This document shows, one piece after another, positions 42,561 to 50,262 of a stretch of DNA of 64,000 bases. The notes beneath the pieces are model-generated. The model ran no database searches. It saw only the letters and a list, made by a program, of their open reading frames with translations, and was not told where the DNA came from. The stretch is taken from positions 62,001 to 126,000 of the forward strand of contig NZ_FMCR01000007.1 in assembly GCF_900091575.1 (NCBI RefSeq), read 5' to 3'. Origin of the DNA: Micromonospora saelicesensis (lineage in GTDB: Bacteria > Actinomycetota > Actinomycetes > Mycobacteriales > Micromonosporaceae). Made by a program: the position numbers and the translations under genes. Numbering within the stretch: the stretch's first letter is position 1; every line of letters begins with the position of its first letter.

Positions 42561-43415
42561 ATGATCTCCGGACGGGTGGTGCAGCTGCGGCGGTACCCGG
42601 TGAAGTCGCTGCTCGGAGAGCGGACCTCGGCCGCCGACATCGGCGCCACCGGTGTCGCGGGTGACCGGGTGCTGGCCCTGCTGGATCAGACCAGTGGCCG
42701 GGTGGCCAGCGCCAAGCAACCCCATCGCTGGCGGGGCCTGCTCACGCTACGAGCGACCGGCGGGGTGACCGATCCGGTACGGATCACACTGCCCGACGGC
42801 CGGCACCTGTCGAGCGAGGACCCCGACATCGACACGGCGCTCAGCGCGGCGGTAGGCCGCCCGGTGACTCTCGTCGACGCCGCACCGCCTGGCGCCACCC
42901 TGCTGCGGTCCCACCCGGAGGCGGTGCTCGCCGCCGGCCTCACCGACGAGGTCCCGGCCGACGAGAGCCGGCTCGGGTCGGTGCTGCCCGGCACCTTCTT
43001 CGACTTCGCTCCGATACACCTGGTCACCACCGCGACCCTGGACCGCATCGCCGGGCACCTACCGCCCGGGGCGGGGACGGTGGAACGCTACCGGCCCAAC
43101 CTGGTGCTTGACGTGGGCACGGATGCCTTCGCCGAGAACGGCTGGGTCGGCAGGGAACTGCGCGTCGGCCCGGACCTGGTGCTCGCCGTGCTCGCCCCGA
43201 CGCCACGCTGCGCGGTGCCCACGCTCGCGCACGGCCCGCTTCCCCGTGAGACCGAGGCGCTGCGGGTGCCCGCCCGGCTCAACCGGGTCGAACCGCTGCC
43301 CGGAATGGGTCCCCAGCCGTGTGTCGGCGCGTACGCCACCGTGCTCCGGTCCGGGCGGGTGGCGGACGGCGACCACGTCACGGTCGGCCCATCAGTGTTT
43401 GCGCGGCGGCGATGA
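42561..43415 (+). CDS. MOSC-domain protein
   Basis: 284 residues. A MOSC N-terminal beta-barrel domain (VVQLRRYPVKSLLGERTSAA) precedes the MOSC domain with RYRPNLVLDVG and the conserved Cys in PTPRCAVPTLAHGP. MOSC proteins bind molybdenum cofactor or carry persulfide sulphur; eukaryotic mARC and bacterial YcbX belong here and reduce N-hydroxylated compounds. A role in detoxifying N-oxygenated bases or amidoximes would fit. Distance to the nitrilase gene is 9 bp, so they may be co-transcribed. ATG start. Confidence 0.9.
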   Translation: MISGRVVQLRRYPVKSLLGERTSAADIGATGVAGDRVLALLDQTSGRVASAKQPHRWRGLLTLRATGGVTDPVRITLPDGRHLSSEDPDIDTALSAAVGRPVTLVDAAPPGATLLRSHPEAVLAAGLTDEVPADESRLGSVLPGTFFDFAPIHLVTTATLDRIAGHLPPGAGTVERYRPNLVLDVGTDAFAENGWVGRELRVGPDLVLAVLAPTPRCAVPTLAHGPLPRETEALRVPARLNRVEPLPGMGPQPCVGAYATVLRSGRVADGDHVTVGPSVFARRR

Positions 43416-43433
43416 CCTTGAAATGCTTCCGGA

Positions 43434-43934
43434 ATGACCTCCTTTCCTCCGACCTTCGCCGATGATGTCGTCGGCCAGTCAGCTCAGGCGCAGTTCGAGG
43501 CGTTCATCGACGAGCACCGCAGAGCGCTCAACGGCTACCTGGACGGGCTGACCGAGGAGCAGGCGCGCCGGTCGTTGGTGCCGTCCCGGACGACGCTGCT
43601 GGGTCTGGTGAAGCACGCCGCGTTCGTGGAGAAGGTCTGGTTCGACGAGGCCGTCACGTGCCGGTCACGCGCCGAGATCGGCATCCCGGCCACGCCGGAC
43701 GAGTCGTTCATCCTCGACGACGGCGACACGATCGCCACCGTCCAGCGCGCCCACCGGGAAGCCTGCGAAGCCTCCCGCCGCGCCACGTCCAGCCTGGGCC
43801 TCGACGACCTGCTTCGCGGCAACCGGCGCGGCCCACTGCCGCTGCGCTGGGTCTACCTGCACGTGCTGCGCGAGTTCGCCCAGCACTGCGGGCACGCGGA
43901 GATCCTGCGCGAGCAGATCCTGGCCGCCGACTAG
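43434..43934 (+). CDS. DinB-family protein
   Basis: 166 residues of the DinB four-helix fold, with the His positions in LVKHAAFVEKVWFDE and LREFAQHCGHAEILREQI. Related to the DinB protein at 28127 but only distantly so. It is 18 bp after the MOSC gene and 9 bp before a GNAT gene, so it probably belongs to a four-gene transcript (nitrilase-MOSC-DinB-GNAT). Its reaction is unknown. Confidence 0.88.
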   Translation: MTSFPPTFADDVVGQSAQAQFEAFIDEHRRALNGYLDGLTEEQARRSLVPSRTTLLGLVKHAAFVEKVWFDEAVTCRSRAEIGIPATPDESFILDDGDTIATVQRAHREACEASRRATSSLGLDDLLRGNRRGPLPLRWVYLHVLREFAQHCGHAEILREQILAAD

Positions 43935-43943
43935 CGCCACCGC

Positions 43944-44468
43944 ATGCCCAAGCTGGTCGCGCCCACCGTCCGCCTGCACGCCGCCTGGCTGGAGGCGCAC
44001 GACGAGTGGGGTCCCGGCCTCCACGAGGACGGTTTCGGTCTGCAGTCGACCGATGAGGTGCGCTCGCCGGACGGGTTCGCGGCCTGGGTTGCCCGGCTGG
44101 CCGACCGGTCGGGTCCAGACGGGCCGCTGGAGGACAGTCGGGTGCGGTGCACGTACCGATGGATCGTCGAGGACGACCGGGTGCTCGGCGGAATCGCGCT
44201 GCGACACGAGCTCGACGACTACCTGTTGCGGGTTGGCGGCCACATCGGATACGGCATCCGCCCGTCCGCCCGCCGCCGCGGGCTGGCGACCTGGGCACTG
44301 GATCGGATGCTCAGCGAGGCCCGAGCGCTCGGGTTGGCTCGGGTGCTGCTCGCCTGCGAGGCGGACAACACCGCGTCGGCGAAGACGATCGAACGCCTCG
44401 GCGGCGTCCTTGAGGACATCCGAGACACCGAACTCGGTCCGGCCCGGCGGTACTGGATCACGCTCTAG
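43944..44468 (+). CDS. GNAT-family N-acetyltransferase
   Basis: 174 residues. The acetyl-CoA pyrophosphate-binding pattern GYGIRPSARRRGLATWALDR (Q/RxxGxG/A type) is followed by LACEADNTASAKTIERLGG, the usual GNAT C-terminal strand-helix. RYWITL ends the protein. The substrate is not predictable. It is the last gene of the plus-strand run and converges with the histidine phosphatase gene, with only 1 bp between stop codons. Confidence 0.9.
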   Translation: MPKLVAPTVRLHAAWLEAHDEWGPGLHEDGFGLQSTDEVRSPDGFAAWVARLADRSGPDGPLEDSRVRCTYRWIVEDDRVLGGIALRHELDDYLLRVGGHIGYGIRPSARRRGLATWALDRMLSEARALGLARVLLACEADNTASAKTIERLGGVLEDIRDTELGPARRYWITL

Positions 44469-44469
44469 C

Positions 44470-45099
44470 TCACCCGCCGGTGTCGGCGAAGCGACGCAGC
44501 GTCCAGCGGGCCGGCGGCCAACCGCCGGGGTCGTGGTCAGTGGTCCATTCGGTGATCGAGGCCGGGGCCACGTCCAGGTCGAACGCCCGGAAGACCGGCT
44601 GCGCGCCGAGCGCGTGGAAGGCACCCTCGACGGTCTCGCTGTGGCCGACCAGGACCACTGTGGAGCCCCGGTGCCGGTGGGCGATCTCCATGATCGCGCG
44701 GCTGACGCGGACCACCAGTTCGGCCCAGCTCTCGTTGCCCTCCTCGAACGGTCGGAACACGCCGCCACCCGCCACCGCGTGGTCGGTGCGGAAGAGGGCG
44801 GTCGGCAGGCCGTCGGCGTACGGGGGTGTGTGCCAGGTGCAGAGACCACAGTCGGCCACGGGCCGGACGCCCAACGCCGCGCCGATCGGTTGCGCGGTCT
44901 CGACCGCTCTGCGCAGCACGGACGAGTAGACCGCCACCGGTCCGTCGGCGGCGACCTCCCCGGTGAGCCGGTTGGCCAGGTTGTGGGCCTGCTCGTGGCC
45001 GAGGGCGGTGAGGCCCCGACAGCCACGTGGCCCACCGACGATTCCTTCGAGCTGGTGGACCGACTCGCCGTGTCGCACGAAGATCAGACGTGTCCGCAT
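44470..45099 (-). CDS. Histidine phosphatase-family protein
   Basis: 209 residues. RHG motif at residues 9-11 (LIFVRHGESVHQL), and the second His in VVLVGHSETVEGAF. Arg and Glu of the pocket lie in VYSSVLRRAVETAQPIG. The size and motifs fit the phosphoglycerate-mutase-like broad-specificity phosphatase family. There is no operon neighbour that would specify the substrate: a Ser/Thr kinase gene lies 33 bp further on the same strand and could be co-transcribed upstream. Confidence 0.9.
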   Translation of the reverse strand: MRTRLIFVRHGESVHQLEGIVGGPRGCRGLTALGHEQAHNLANRLTGEVAADGPVAVYSSVLRRAVETAQPIGAALGVRPVADCGLCTWHTPPYADGLPTALFRTDHAVAGGGVFRPFEEGNESWAELVVRVSRAIMEIAHRHRGSTVVLVGHSETVEGAFHALGAQPVFRAFDLDVAPASITEWTTDHDPGGWPPARWTLRRFADTGG

Positions 45100-45132
45100 C
45101 GGGACATCATGCCAGCGGTATTGACGGGAGTA

Positions 45133-46590
45133 TCAGTCGTCCGTACGGCCGGTGGAGAAGCTGCCGGCCTGGCTGAGCAGAGCGTCCAGTTTCGCGCCCG
45201 TCTGCGCTGATAGGCGGTCCCGCCGCACCAGCTCGGCGATGTGGTCCCGCAGGTCGGCGACGCGCTTGGCGCGGTCCCGGGTGCGGCGGTCGAGGTCGGC
45301 GAGGTCGTCACGCAGATCCTCGGCGGTCCTCGGGTCGGCGTCGCCGCGGGCGACGGCGGTGGCCAGGACGGCGGCGAACTGGCTGCTCACTTCCCGGAAG
45401 CTGACCGGTATCTGCTGCCCGACGCTCGGGGGCGCGGTGCTGGCGGCGGGGGGTGGCGAGGACGGTGCGGTCGGCGTCGGCGAGTGCGTCGTGGGCGCGG
45501 GGGCCGGTGCCGAGGTCGACGGCGCGGCGGCGATCTCGGCCGGGTCGGGTGTGCCCGGGTTGCCGAACGGATCCTCCGCGAGCAGGGCGCCGACGCCGAT
45601 CAGTACGGCGAGCACGGCGGCGACGAGCGCGGCGAGAGGCCGGCGCGACCGGCGTCGGGCTGGCGGGGCGGCAACCGGGACGGGGCGGGCCACCACCGAC
45701 CGGTCGATCAGGGTGGGCGGGTGTGCGGTCGGCCGGACGCGCAGCAGTTCGGTGGGCGGCTCGACCGGCTGACCGGCGCCGAAGCGGCGGGCCAGATGCG
45801 CGGCGCTCGGCCGGTCGGCGGGGTTGGCGGCGAGGCAGGCGACGGTCAGCTCGGCGATGTCGGCGGGAAGGCCGGGCACCCGCAGCGGCGGCACCGGGGT
45901 GCCCCGCCGGTGCACCTCCAGCGCGTCCTCCCAGCTCTGCACAGGCAGTGGCGCCTGCCCGGTGAGGGTGCGGTAGAGCAGTGCGCCGAGGGCGTACACG
46001 TCGCTCGCCGGGTCGGGCGGGCCTGCGGTCAGCCGTTCCGGGGCGAAGTAGGCGGGGGTGCCCATCAGCGGTTCGCCGGACTGGCTGTCGAGGCCGCCGA
46101 GCGCTGCGATGCCGAAGTCGAGCACCTTGGCGCCGGTGTCGGTGAGCATGACGTTGCCGGGCTTGACGTCGCGGTGCACGACGCCGATGCGGTGCGCGGC
46201 GGCCAGCGCGGCGGCGATCTGCCCGGCCACCCGGACCGCCTCCGGCCAGGGCAGCGGCCCGGTCCGCAGCCGGTCGGCCAGGTTGTGACCGTCGACGAGC
46301 TCCATCACCAGGTAGGGGACGACGACGCCGCCGGCCAGGGTGGCCTCGGCGTAGTCGTACACCTGGGTGACGTGTGGGTGGGTCAGCCGGGCGGCCGCGC
46401 GGGCCTCGCGTTGGATGGTGGCCCGCAGTTGCGGGTCGGTGGCGAACTGCCCGGCGAGCACCTTGATCGCGACTGGCCGCCCGAGCACCTCGTCGTCGCC
46501 TCGCCACACCTCGGACATGCCACCGAGACCGATCCGCTCGTGCAGTACGTAGCGGTCGTGGAGGCGGAGAGTGGGCGTGAGCGGTGACAT
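45133..46590 (-). CDS. PknB-like Ser/Thr protein kinase with external domain
   Basis: 485 residues from the ATG at 46590. The kinase domain (13-270) has the G-loop IGLGGMSEVW, catalytic Lys43 (VAIKVL), HRDVKPGN (139-146) and DFG (158-160). A Pro-rich juxtamembrane region leads to one transmembrane helix (about 333-355), then a Ser/Thr/Pro linker and a charged helical external domain of about 90 residues (DLRDDLADLDRRTRDRAKRV), with no PASTA repeats. This looks like a receptor kinase with a helical sensor. The histidine phosphatase gene is 33 bp downstream. The N-terminal codon is uncertain because upstream in-frame starts exist. Confidence 0.92.
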   Translation of the reverse strand: MSPLTPTLRLHDRYVLHERIGLGGMSEVWRGDDEVLGRPVAIKVLAGQFATDPQLRATIQREARAAARLTHPHVTQVYDYAEATLAGGVVVPYLVMELVDGHNLADRLRTGPLPWPEAVRVAGQIAAALAAAHRIGVVHRDVKPGNVMLTDTGAKVLDFGIAALGGLDSQSGEPLMGTPAYFAPERLTAGPPDPASDVYALGALLYRTLTGQAPLPVQSWEDALEVHRRGTPVPPLRVPGLPADIAELTVACLAANPADRPSAAHLARRFGAGQPVEPPTELLRVRPTAHPPTLIDRSVVARPVPVAAPPARRRSRRPLAALVAAVLAVLIGVGALLAEDPFGNPGTPDPAEIAAAPSTSAPAPAPTTHSPTPTAPSSPPPAASTAPPSVGQQIPVSFREVSSQFAAVLATAVARGDADPRTAEDLRDDLADLDRRTRDRAKRVADLRDHIAELVRRDRLSAQTGAKLDALLSQAGSFSTGRTDD

Positions 46591-46688
46591 GGCTTCACCA
46601 GTCTGCCTGGCAACAGCGCACTCGACCACTCTGCGTGCCCGGACCCACACTGTTCGTCCCGTGCGTACCGGAATGGGATTGGTGCGGG

Positions 46689-46892
46689 TCAGGAGCAGCG
46701 GGCGGTGCCGGGCAGCGGTCGCGGCTGGATGCGGTCGGCGAGCCGGCGCAGGGCGAGGGCGGTGGCCTGCCGGGTCGGGGCGAGCAGGGCCCGGCGGGGG
46801 TGCTCGACCTGGACCGGGGCGTCCGGTCGGGCCGAGTTGACGTGCCGGCTCATGGCGTCGAGCGCGGTGATGTATCCGGTGGGAAGTTCCAT
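46689..46892 (-). CDS. Small hypothetical protein downstream of the LacI-family gene
   Basis: 67 residues from the ATG at 46892, with GGAG 6-8 bp upstream, beginning only 2 bp after the LacI-family stop codon. It starts ELPTGYITALDAMSRHVNSA and is basic and Ala/Arg-rich after residue 25, with no signal peptide or motif that I recognise. The tight spacing and ribosome binding site suggest it is translated as part of that operon. The function is unknown. Confidence 0.5.
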   Translation of the reverse strand: MELPTGYITALDAMSRHVNSARPDAPVQVEHPRRALLAPTRQATALALRRLADRIQPRPLPGTARCS

Positions 46893-46894
46893 GG

Positions 46895-47965
46895 TCAACT
46901 CCGTGGGACAGGTCCGGTGGAGCTCCGGACGACGAGTGCGGTGGGCAGCAACACGTGACCGGCCGCGGCGTCCGCGGGCGGGTCGAGCAGCAGTTCGGCG
47001 GCGATCCGGCCCTTCTCCTCGGCCGGTTGCCGGACGGTGGTGAGGCCGGCCGCGGCGGCCTCGGGGACGTCGTCGAAGCCGGTCACCGAGACCGCGGGAC
47101 GATCATGGGCCGGCCGTGCGGCCAGGGCGTCCAGCACACCGAGCGCGAGGACGTCGGAGCCGGCCAGCACGGCGGTCGGCGGTGCGGGTTGGTCGAACAG
47201 CCCGGCGATGGCTGCGGCTGCGGCCGGGCGGCTGTTGCCGGGGACGTTGACAAGGGTCAGCTCGGCCCAGTCGAGGCCGACCTCGGCGAAGGCGTCGGCG
47301 AACCCGCTGAGCCGACCTCGGGTGGTCGGATGCGGCACCTGGTCGACCCCGGCCACTGTGAGCGGGCCGGCCGGCGCGTCGGGCAGCACGGAGTCGGCGA
47401 GCAGCGCCACCCGACGGTGCCCGAGCCCAGCGACGTGCGCGGCGACGCTGCGTGCGGCAGCCCGCTCGTCGATGCCGACGAACCGTTCGTCGGCGCCGGC
47501 GTCGTCGCGGGCGGCCGTGCTGACGAACGGCAGACCCCGTTGGCGGATCACGTCCAGCGCCCACTCCTCGTCGGCGACGCAGTAGACGCAGAACCCGTCG
47601 ACGGCGGCGTTCTCCACCGCCCGTCGGGCGTCGGTCACCGCCGGAGGCAGCGGCACCAGCAGCATGCTGGTGCCGTGCCGCTCGGCCGCCGCGCCGACAC
47701 CGGCGAGGAAGCGGACCGCGAACGGGTCGGTGAAGGCGTACGACAGTTGCGAGGTGAACAGCACCCCGATCGACCCGACGAAACCTCGGCGCAGGGAGCG
47801 CGCGGTGGGGTTGGGGCCGGGGTACCCGAGTTGCCGGGCGGCGTCCAGAATCCGCTCGCGCAGGGTGGCGGAGAGCTGGTCGGGGCGGCTGTAGGCGTTG
47901 GACACGGTGCTGCGCGAGACGCCGACGGCGTCGGCCACGGCTTGCAGTGTTGGCTTCACCGGCAC
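46895..47965 (-). CDS. LacI-family transcriptional regulator with own operator
   Basis: 356 residues. HTH at about 4-58 (TLQAVADAVGVSRSTVSNAY, hinge SRPDQLSATLRERILDAARQ). The effector domain has GSIGVLFTSQLSYAFTDPFA, DGFCVYCVADEEW, AVLAGSDVLALGVLDALAAR and VSVTGFDDVPEAAAAGLTTV. A perfect 16-bp palindrome 19 bp upstream of the GTG start is a likely autoregulatory operator. No sugar genes lie nearby; its only co-transcribed partner is the 67-residue ORF, so it controls itself and unlinked targets. Confidence 0.92.
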   Translation of the reverse strand: MPVKPTLQAVADAVGVSRSTVSNAYSRPDQLSATLRERILDAARQLGYPGPNPTARSLRRGFVGSIGVLFTSQLSYAFTDPFAVRFLAGVGAAAERHGTSMLLVPLPPAVTDARRAVENAAVDGFCVYCVADEEWALDVIRQRGLPFVSTAARDDAGADERFVGIDERAAARSVAAHVAGLGHRRVALLADSVLPDAPAGPLTVAGVDQVPHPTTRGRLSGFADAFAEVGLDWAELTLVNVPGNSRPAAAAAIAGLFDQPAPPTAVLAGSDVLALGVLDALAARPAHDRPAVSVTGFDDVPEAAAAGLTTVRQPAEEKGRIAAELLLDPPADAAAGHVLLPTALVVRSSTGPVPRS

Positions 47966-47983
47966 CTCTCTGCATCGATCCAG

Positions 47984-47999
47984 TCTGTATCGATACAGA
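47984..47999. promoter_or_regulatory. 16-bp palindromic LacI-type operator
   Basis: TCTGTATCGATACAGA is a perfect palindrome with a central CG, as LacI-family operators have, 19-34 bp upstream of the start of the divergently-read LacI-family gene. A half-site-like TGCATCGAT lies 10 bp away at 47971. Confidence 0.75.
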
Positions 48000-48073
48000 G
48001 ACTAGCCCGGCCGGTCGGCGTCGGTCAATACGTGGGCTGAGAGTCCGTTCTGTGGGGCAGGCGCGGCCGAGAG

Positions 48074-48955
48074 TCAGGCCGGGTAGGTGTCGTCCAGAAG
48101 GCGGCTGAGGATCTCCGCCGTACGCTCCGGCGGCTCGGCCTCGACGCAGAGCCGCTCCATGGCCACCGCGTAGTAATCCAGATCGTCGCGTTTGTCCAGG
48201 TAGATGGCGCTGGTGAGCTGTTCGATGTAGACGATGTCCGGAAGCTCCTGGTCGCCGAAGCGCAGGATGGTGAAGGCGCCCCCGGCGGCGGCATGGCCAC
48301 CGGCGGCGAACGGGATGACCTGCAACCGGATGTGGGGCGACTTGGTCGCCTCGATGAGCGCGGTGAGCTGACCGCGCATGACCTCGGCACCGCCGATGGG
48401 CCGGCGCAGCGCCGCCTCGTCCACCACGGCCCAGAGCTGCGGCGGGTTCTGCCGCTGGAGCAACTGCTGACGCTGCATCCGCAGCGCGACACGCCTGTCG
48501 ATCTCACCCGGACCGGCCGCGCCGTGTCCGAGCAGCACGACCGCCCGGGCGTACTCCGGGGTCTGCAGGAGGCCGGGCACGAACTGCACCTCGTAGCTGC
48601 GGATCAGCGCGGCGGCGGCCTCCAGGCCCAGGTACGACTGGAACCAGGACGGCAACACGTCGCCGTAGCGGTGCCACCAGCCGGGGCTGTTCGCGTCGCG
48701 CGCGAGCTTGAGCAGCGCGTCGCGTTCGTGGTCCTCGGTGACGCCGTAGAGGGTCAACAGATCGGCGACGTCACGCTCCTTGAAGCCGACCCGACCCAGC
48801 TCCATCCGACTGATCTTGGATTCGGAGGAGCGGATCTCCCAGCCGGCGCCCTCCCGGGTCACCCCGCTGGACTCCCGGAGGCGGCGCAGTTGGGCGCCGA
48901 GCAGCATGCGCAGCACGGTCGGCCCGGATGTCGGGCCACCCTCGGCGGGAACCAT
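48074..48955 (-). CDS. XRE-family regulator with DUF5753 (WhiJ-like)
   Basis: 293 residues. HTH at about 17-80 (LGAQLRRLRESSGVTREGAG, SESKISRMELGRVGFKERDV) followed by the DUF5753 domain, marked by FVPGLLQTPEYARAVVLL, LWAVVDEAALRRPIGG and HIRLQVIPFAAGGH. These proteins pair with DUF397 proteins, like WhiJ in Streptomyces, to regulate development or secondary metabolism. A DUF397 gene lies 148 bp upstream on the same strand. The start may be ATG 48955 or the GTG two codons before it. Confidence 0.92.
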   Translation of the reverse strand: MVPAEGGPTSGPTVLRMLLGAQLRRLRESSGVTREGAGWEIRSSESKISRMELGRVGFKERDVADLLTLYGVTEDHERDALLKLARDANSPGWWHRYGDVLPSWFQSYLGLEAAAALIRSYEVQFVPGLLQTPEYARAVVLLGHGAAGPGEIDRRVALRMQRQQLLQRQNPPQLWAVVDEAALRRPIGGAEVMRGQLTALIEATKSPHIRLQVIPFAAGGHAAAGGAFTILRFGDQELPDIVYIEQLTSAIYLDKRDDLDYYAVAMERLCVEAEPPERTAEILSRLLDDTYPA

Positions 48956-49103
48956 CGTCACGTGCGGACCTCCGGACACCGACCCACGACGGCCGGGCGC
49001 CCCGGCCCGGCCGACGTGTAAGCATGCCATGGACCGACAGTGAGGTGAACTCCTCCGCATCGGTGAATCAGTCCCGTCACCGGGACGACCCACCCCCGGA
49101 CGG

Positions 49104-49343
49104 TCAGTTGATCAGATGGTCGAAATCTCCGTCCCGCGCACCGAGAACGAAGGCGGCGATCTCATCGACCGTGTAGATCAGTGCCGGCCCTTCCGGGTGT
49201 CGTGAGTTGCGGACCGCGATGCCCGCTCCCTCGGGCAGTTCGGCCAGTTCGACGCAGTTGCCGCTGGGGTTGCTGCGGCGACTCTTCTGCCAGCTCAGCG
49301 GAGGCAACTGGTGGATCGGTACGCCATTGGGTGGCTGCTGCAT
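49104..49343 (-). CDS. DUF397-domain protein (partner of the XRE regulator)
   Basis: 79 residues with the DUF397 signature: WQKSRRSNPSGNCVELAELP near residue 20 and AVRNSRHPEGPALIYTVDEI, then FVLGARDGDFDHLIN. DUF397 proteins are small antagonists or co-factors of adjacent DUF5753 regulators. The pair acts like a regulatory toxin-antitoxin module, although toxicity is not established. The gene order (DUF397 first, then XRE) is the reverse of the usual one. ATG start at 49343. Confidence 0.93.
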   Translation of the reverse strand: MQQPPNGVPIHQLPPLSWQKSRRSNPSGNCVELAELPEGAGIAVRNSRHPEGPALIYTVDEIAAFVLGARDGDFDHLIN

Positions 49344-49595
49344 GGGGGCGTCTTTCTGTTACGAGCCCGCCGGTGGCCGTGGGAGGAGCGGTGACGGCGA
49401 GGGGGTGCGGTATCGACATTGGACGGTTCTGCACGTGCATCTGCTATTGCATCTGCATCCGACGGCGAGCATGATAACGCACATGATCGGTGCCCATCCG
49501 TTCACTTTGAGTTACCCCCAGACGGGCAACGATCAGGCAAAACTGGGCCCGACGCGGCGCGCCGCGTCAACCGAAGGCTGGAGGCGGTCGCGGCG

Positions 49596-50258
49596 ATGGG
49601 AGGGTTCGTGCCGGATCCGATGAGTGTCGCCTCCGGCGTCTGCGCGGCGGGCGCGCTGCTCTCCTCCTGGCAACTACGCCGACGGGCGGTGCGCGCCGAG
49701 GCCGAGATCGGTCACCTCCAGGCCGAGCTGGCCGCCGAACGGCACGCCGCCAGTCACGATCCGCTCACCGGGCTGCCCAATCGGCGCGCCTTCTACCGCC
49801 TGGCAGCCGCACTGCTCACCGACGCCGCCGGCCAGCCGCTGATCGCCGTGGTGCTCGATCTGGACGACTTCAAGCAGATCAACGACCGGTACGGGCACGC
49901 CGCCGGCGACCAGGTGCTGATCAGTGTGGCCGAACGGCTCGCCGGCTTCGCCGGGGACAACCTCGTGGCCCGCCTCGGCGGCGACGAGTTCGCCGGGCTG
50001 CTCTCCAGCCCCACCGTCGACCGGCGCTGGATCGAGCACTCGACCCGCCGGCTCAGCGAGACCGTCGCCGCGCCGATCCGGCTGAGCGGGTGCAGCGTCC
50101 GGGTCACCGCGTCCGTCGGGCTCGCCCCGGTGACCGGCCCGGCCCAGCTCACCGACGCGCTCAGCCGCGCCGACGCGGCCATGTACCAGGCGAAGAGTCT
50201 CGGTGGCGCCCGGTCGCCCCGCCAACTGGTCGACAGCGCGTTCCTCGGCGAGCGCTGA
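49596..50258 (+). CDS. Single-domain diguanylate cyclase (GGDEF)
   Basis: 220 residues from the ATG at 49596; GTG 49608 or ATG 49620 are alternatives. A hydrophobic N-terminal segment at about 9-25 (MSVASGVCAAGALLSSW) may be a membrane anchor, then a short coiled coil (EIGHLQAELAAERH). The catalytic domain begins SHDPLTGLPNRRAF and has GGDEF at 128-132, with FAGD where the RxxD inhibitory site would be, so the allosteric I-site is missing. It makes cyclic di-GMP from two GTP molecules, a signal that in actinomycetes delays sporulation. No EAL or HD-GYP partner is adjacent. Confidence 0.9.
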   Translation: MGGFVPDPMSVASGVCAAGALLSSWQLRRRAVRAEAEIGHLQAELAAERHAASHDPLTGLPNRRAFYRLAAALLTDAAGQPLIAVVLDLDDFKQINDRYGHAAGDQVLISVAERLAGFAGDNLVARLGGDEFAGLLSSPTVDRRWIEHSTRRLSETVAAPIRLSGCSVRVTASVGLAPVTGPAQLTDALSRADAAMYQAKSLGGARSPRQLVDSAFLGER

Positions 50259-50262
50259 CCGT

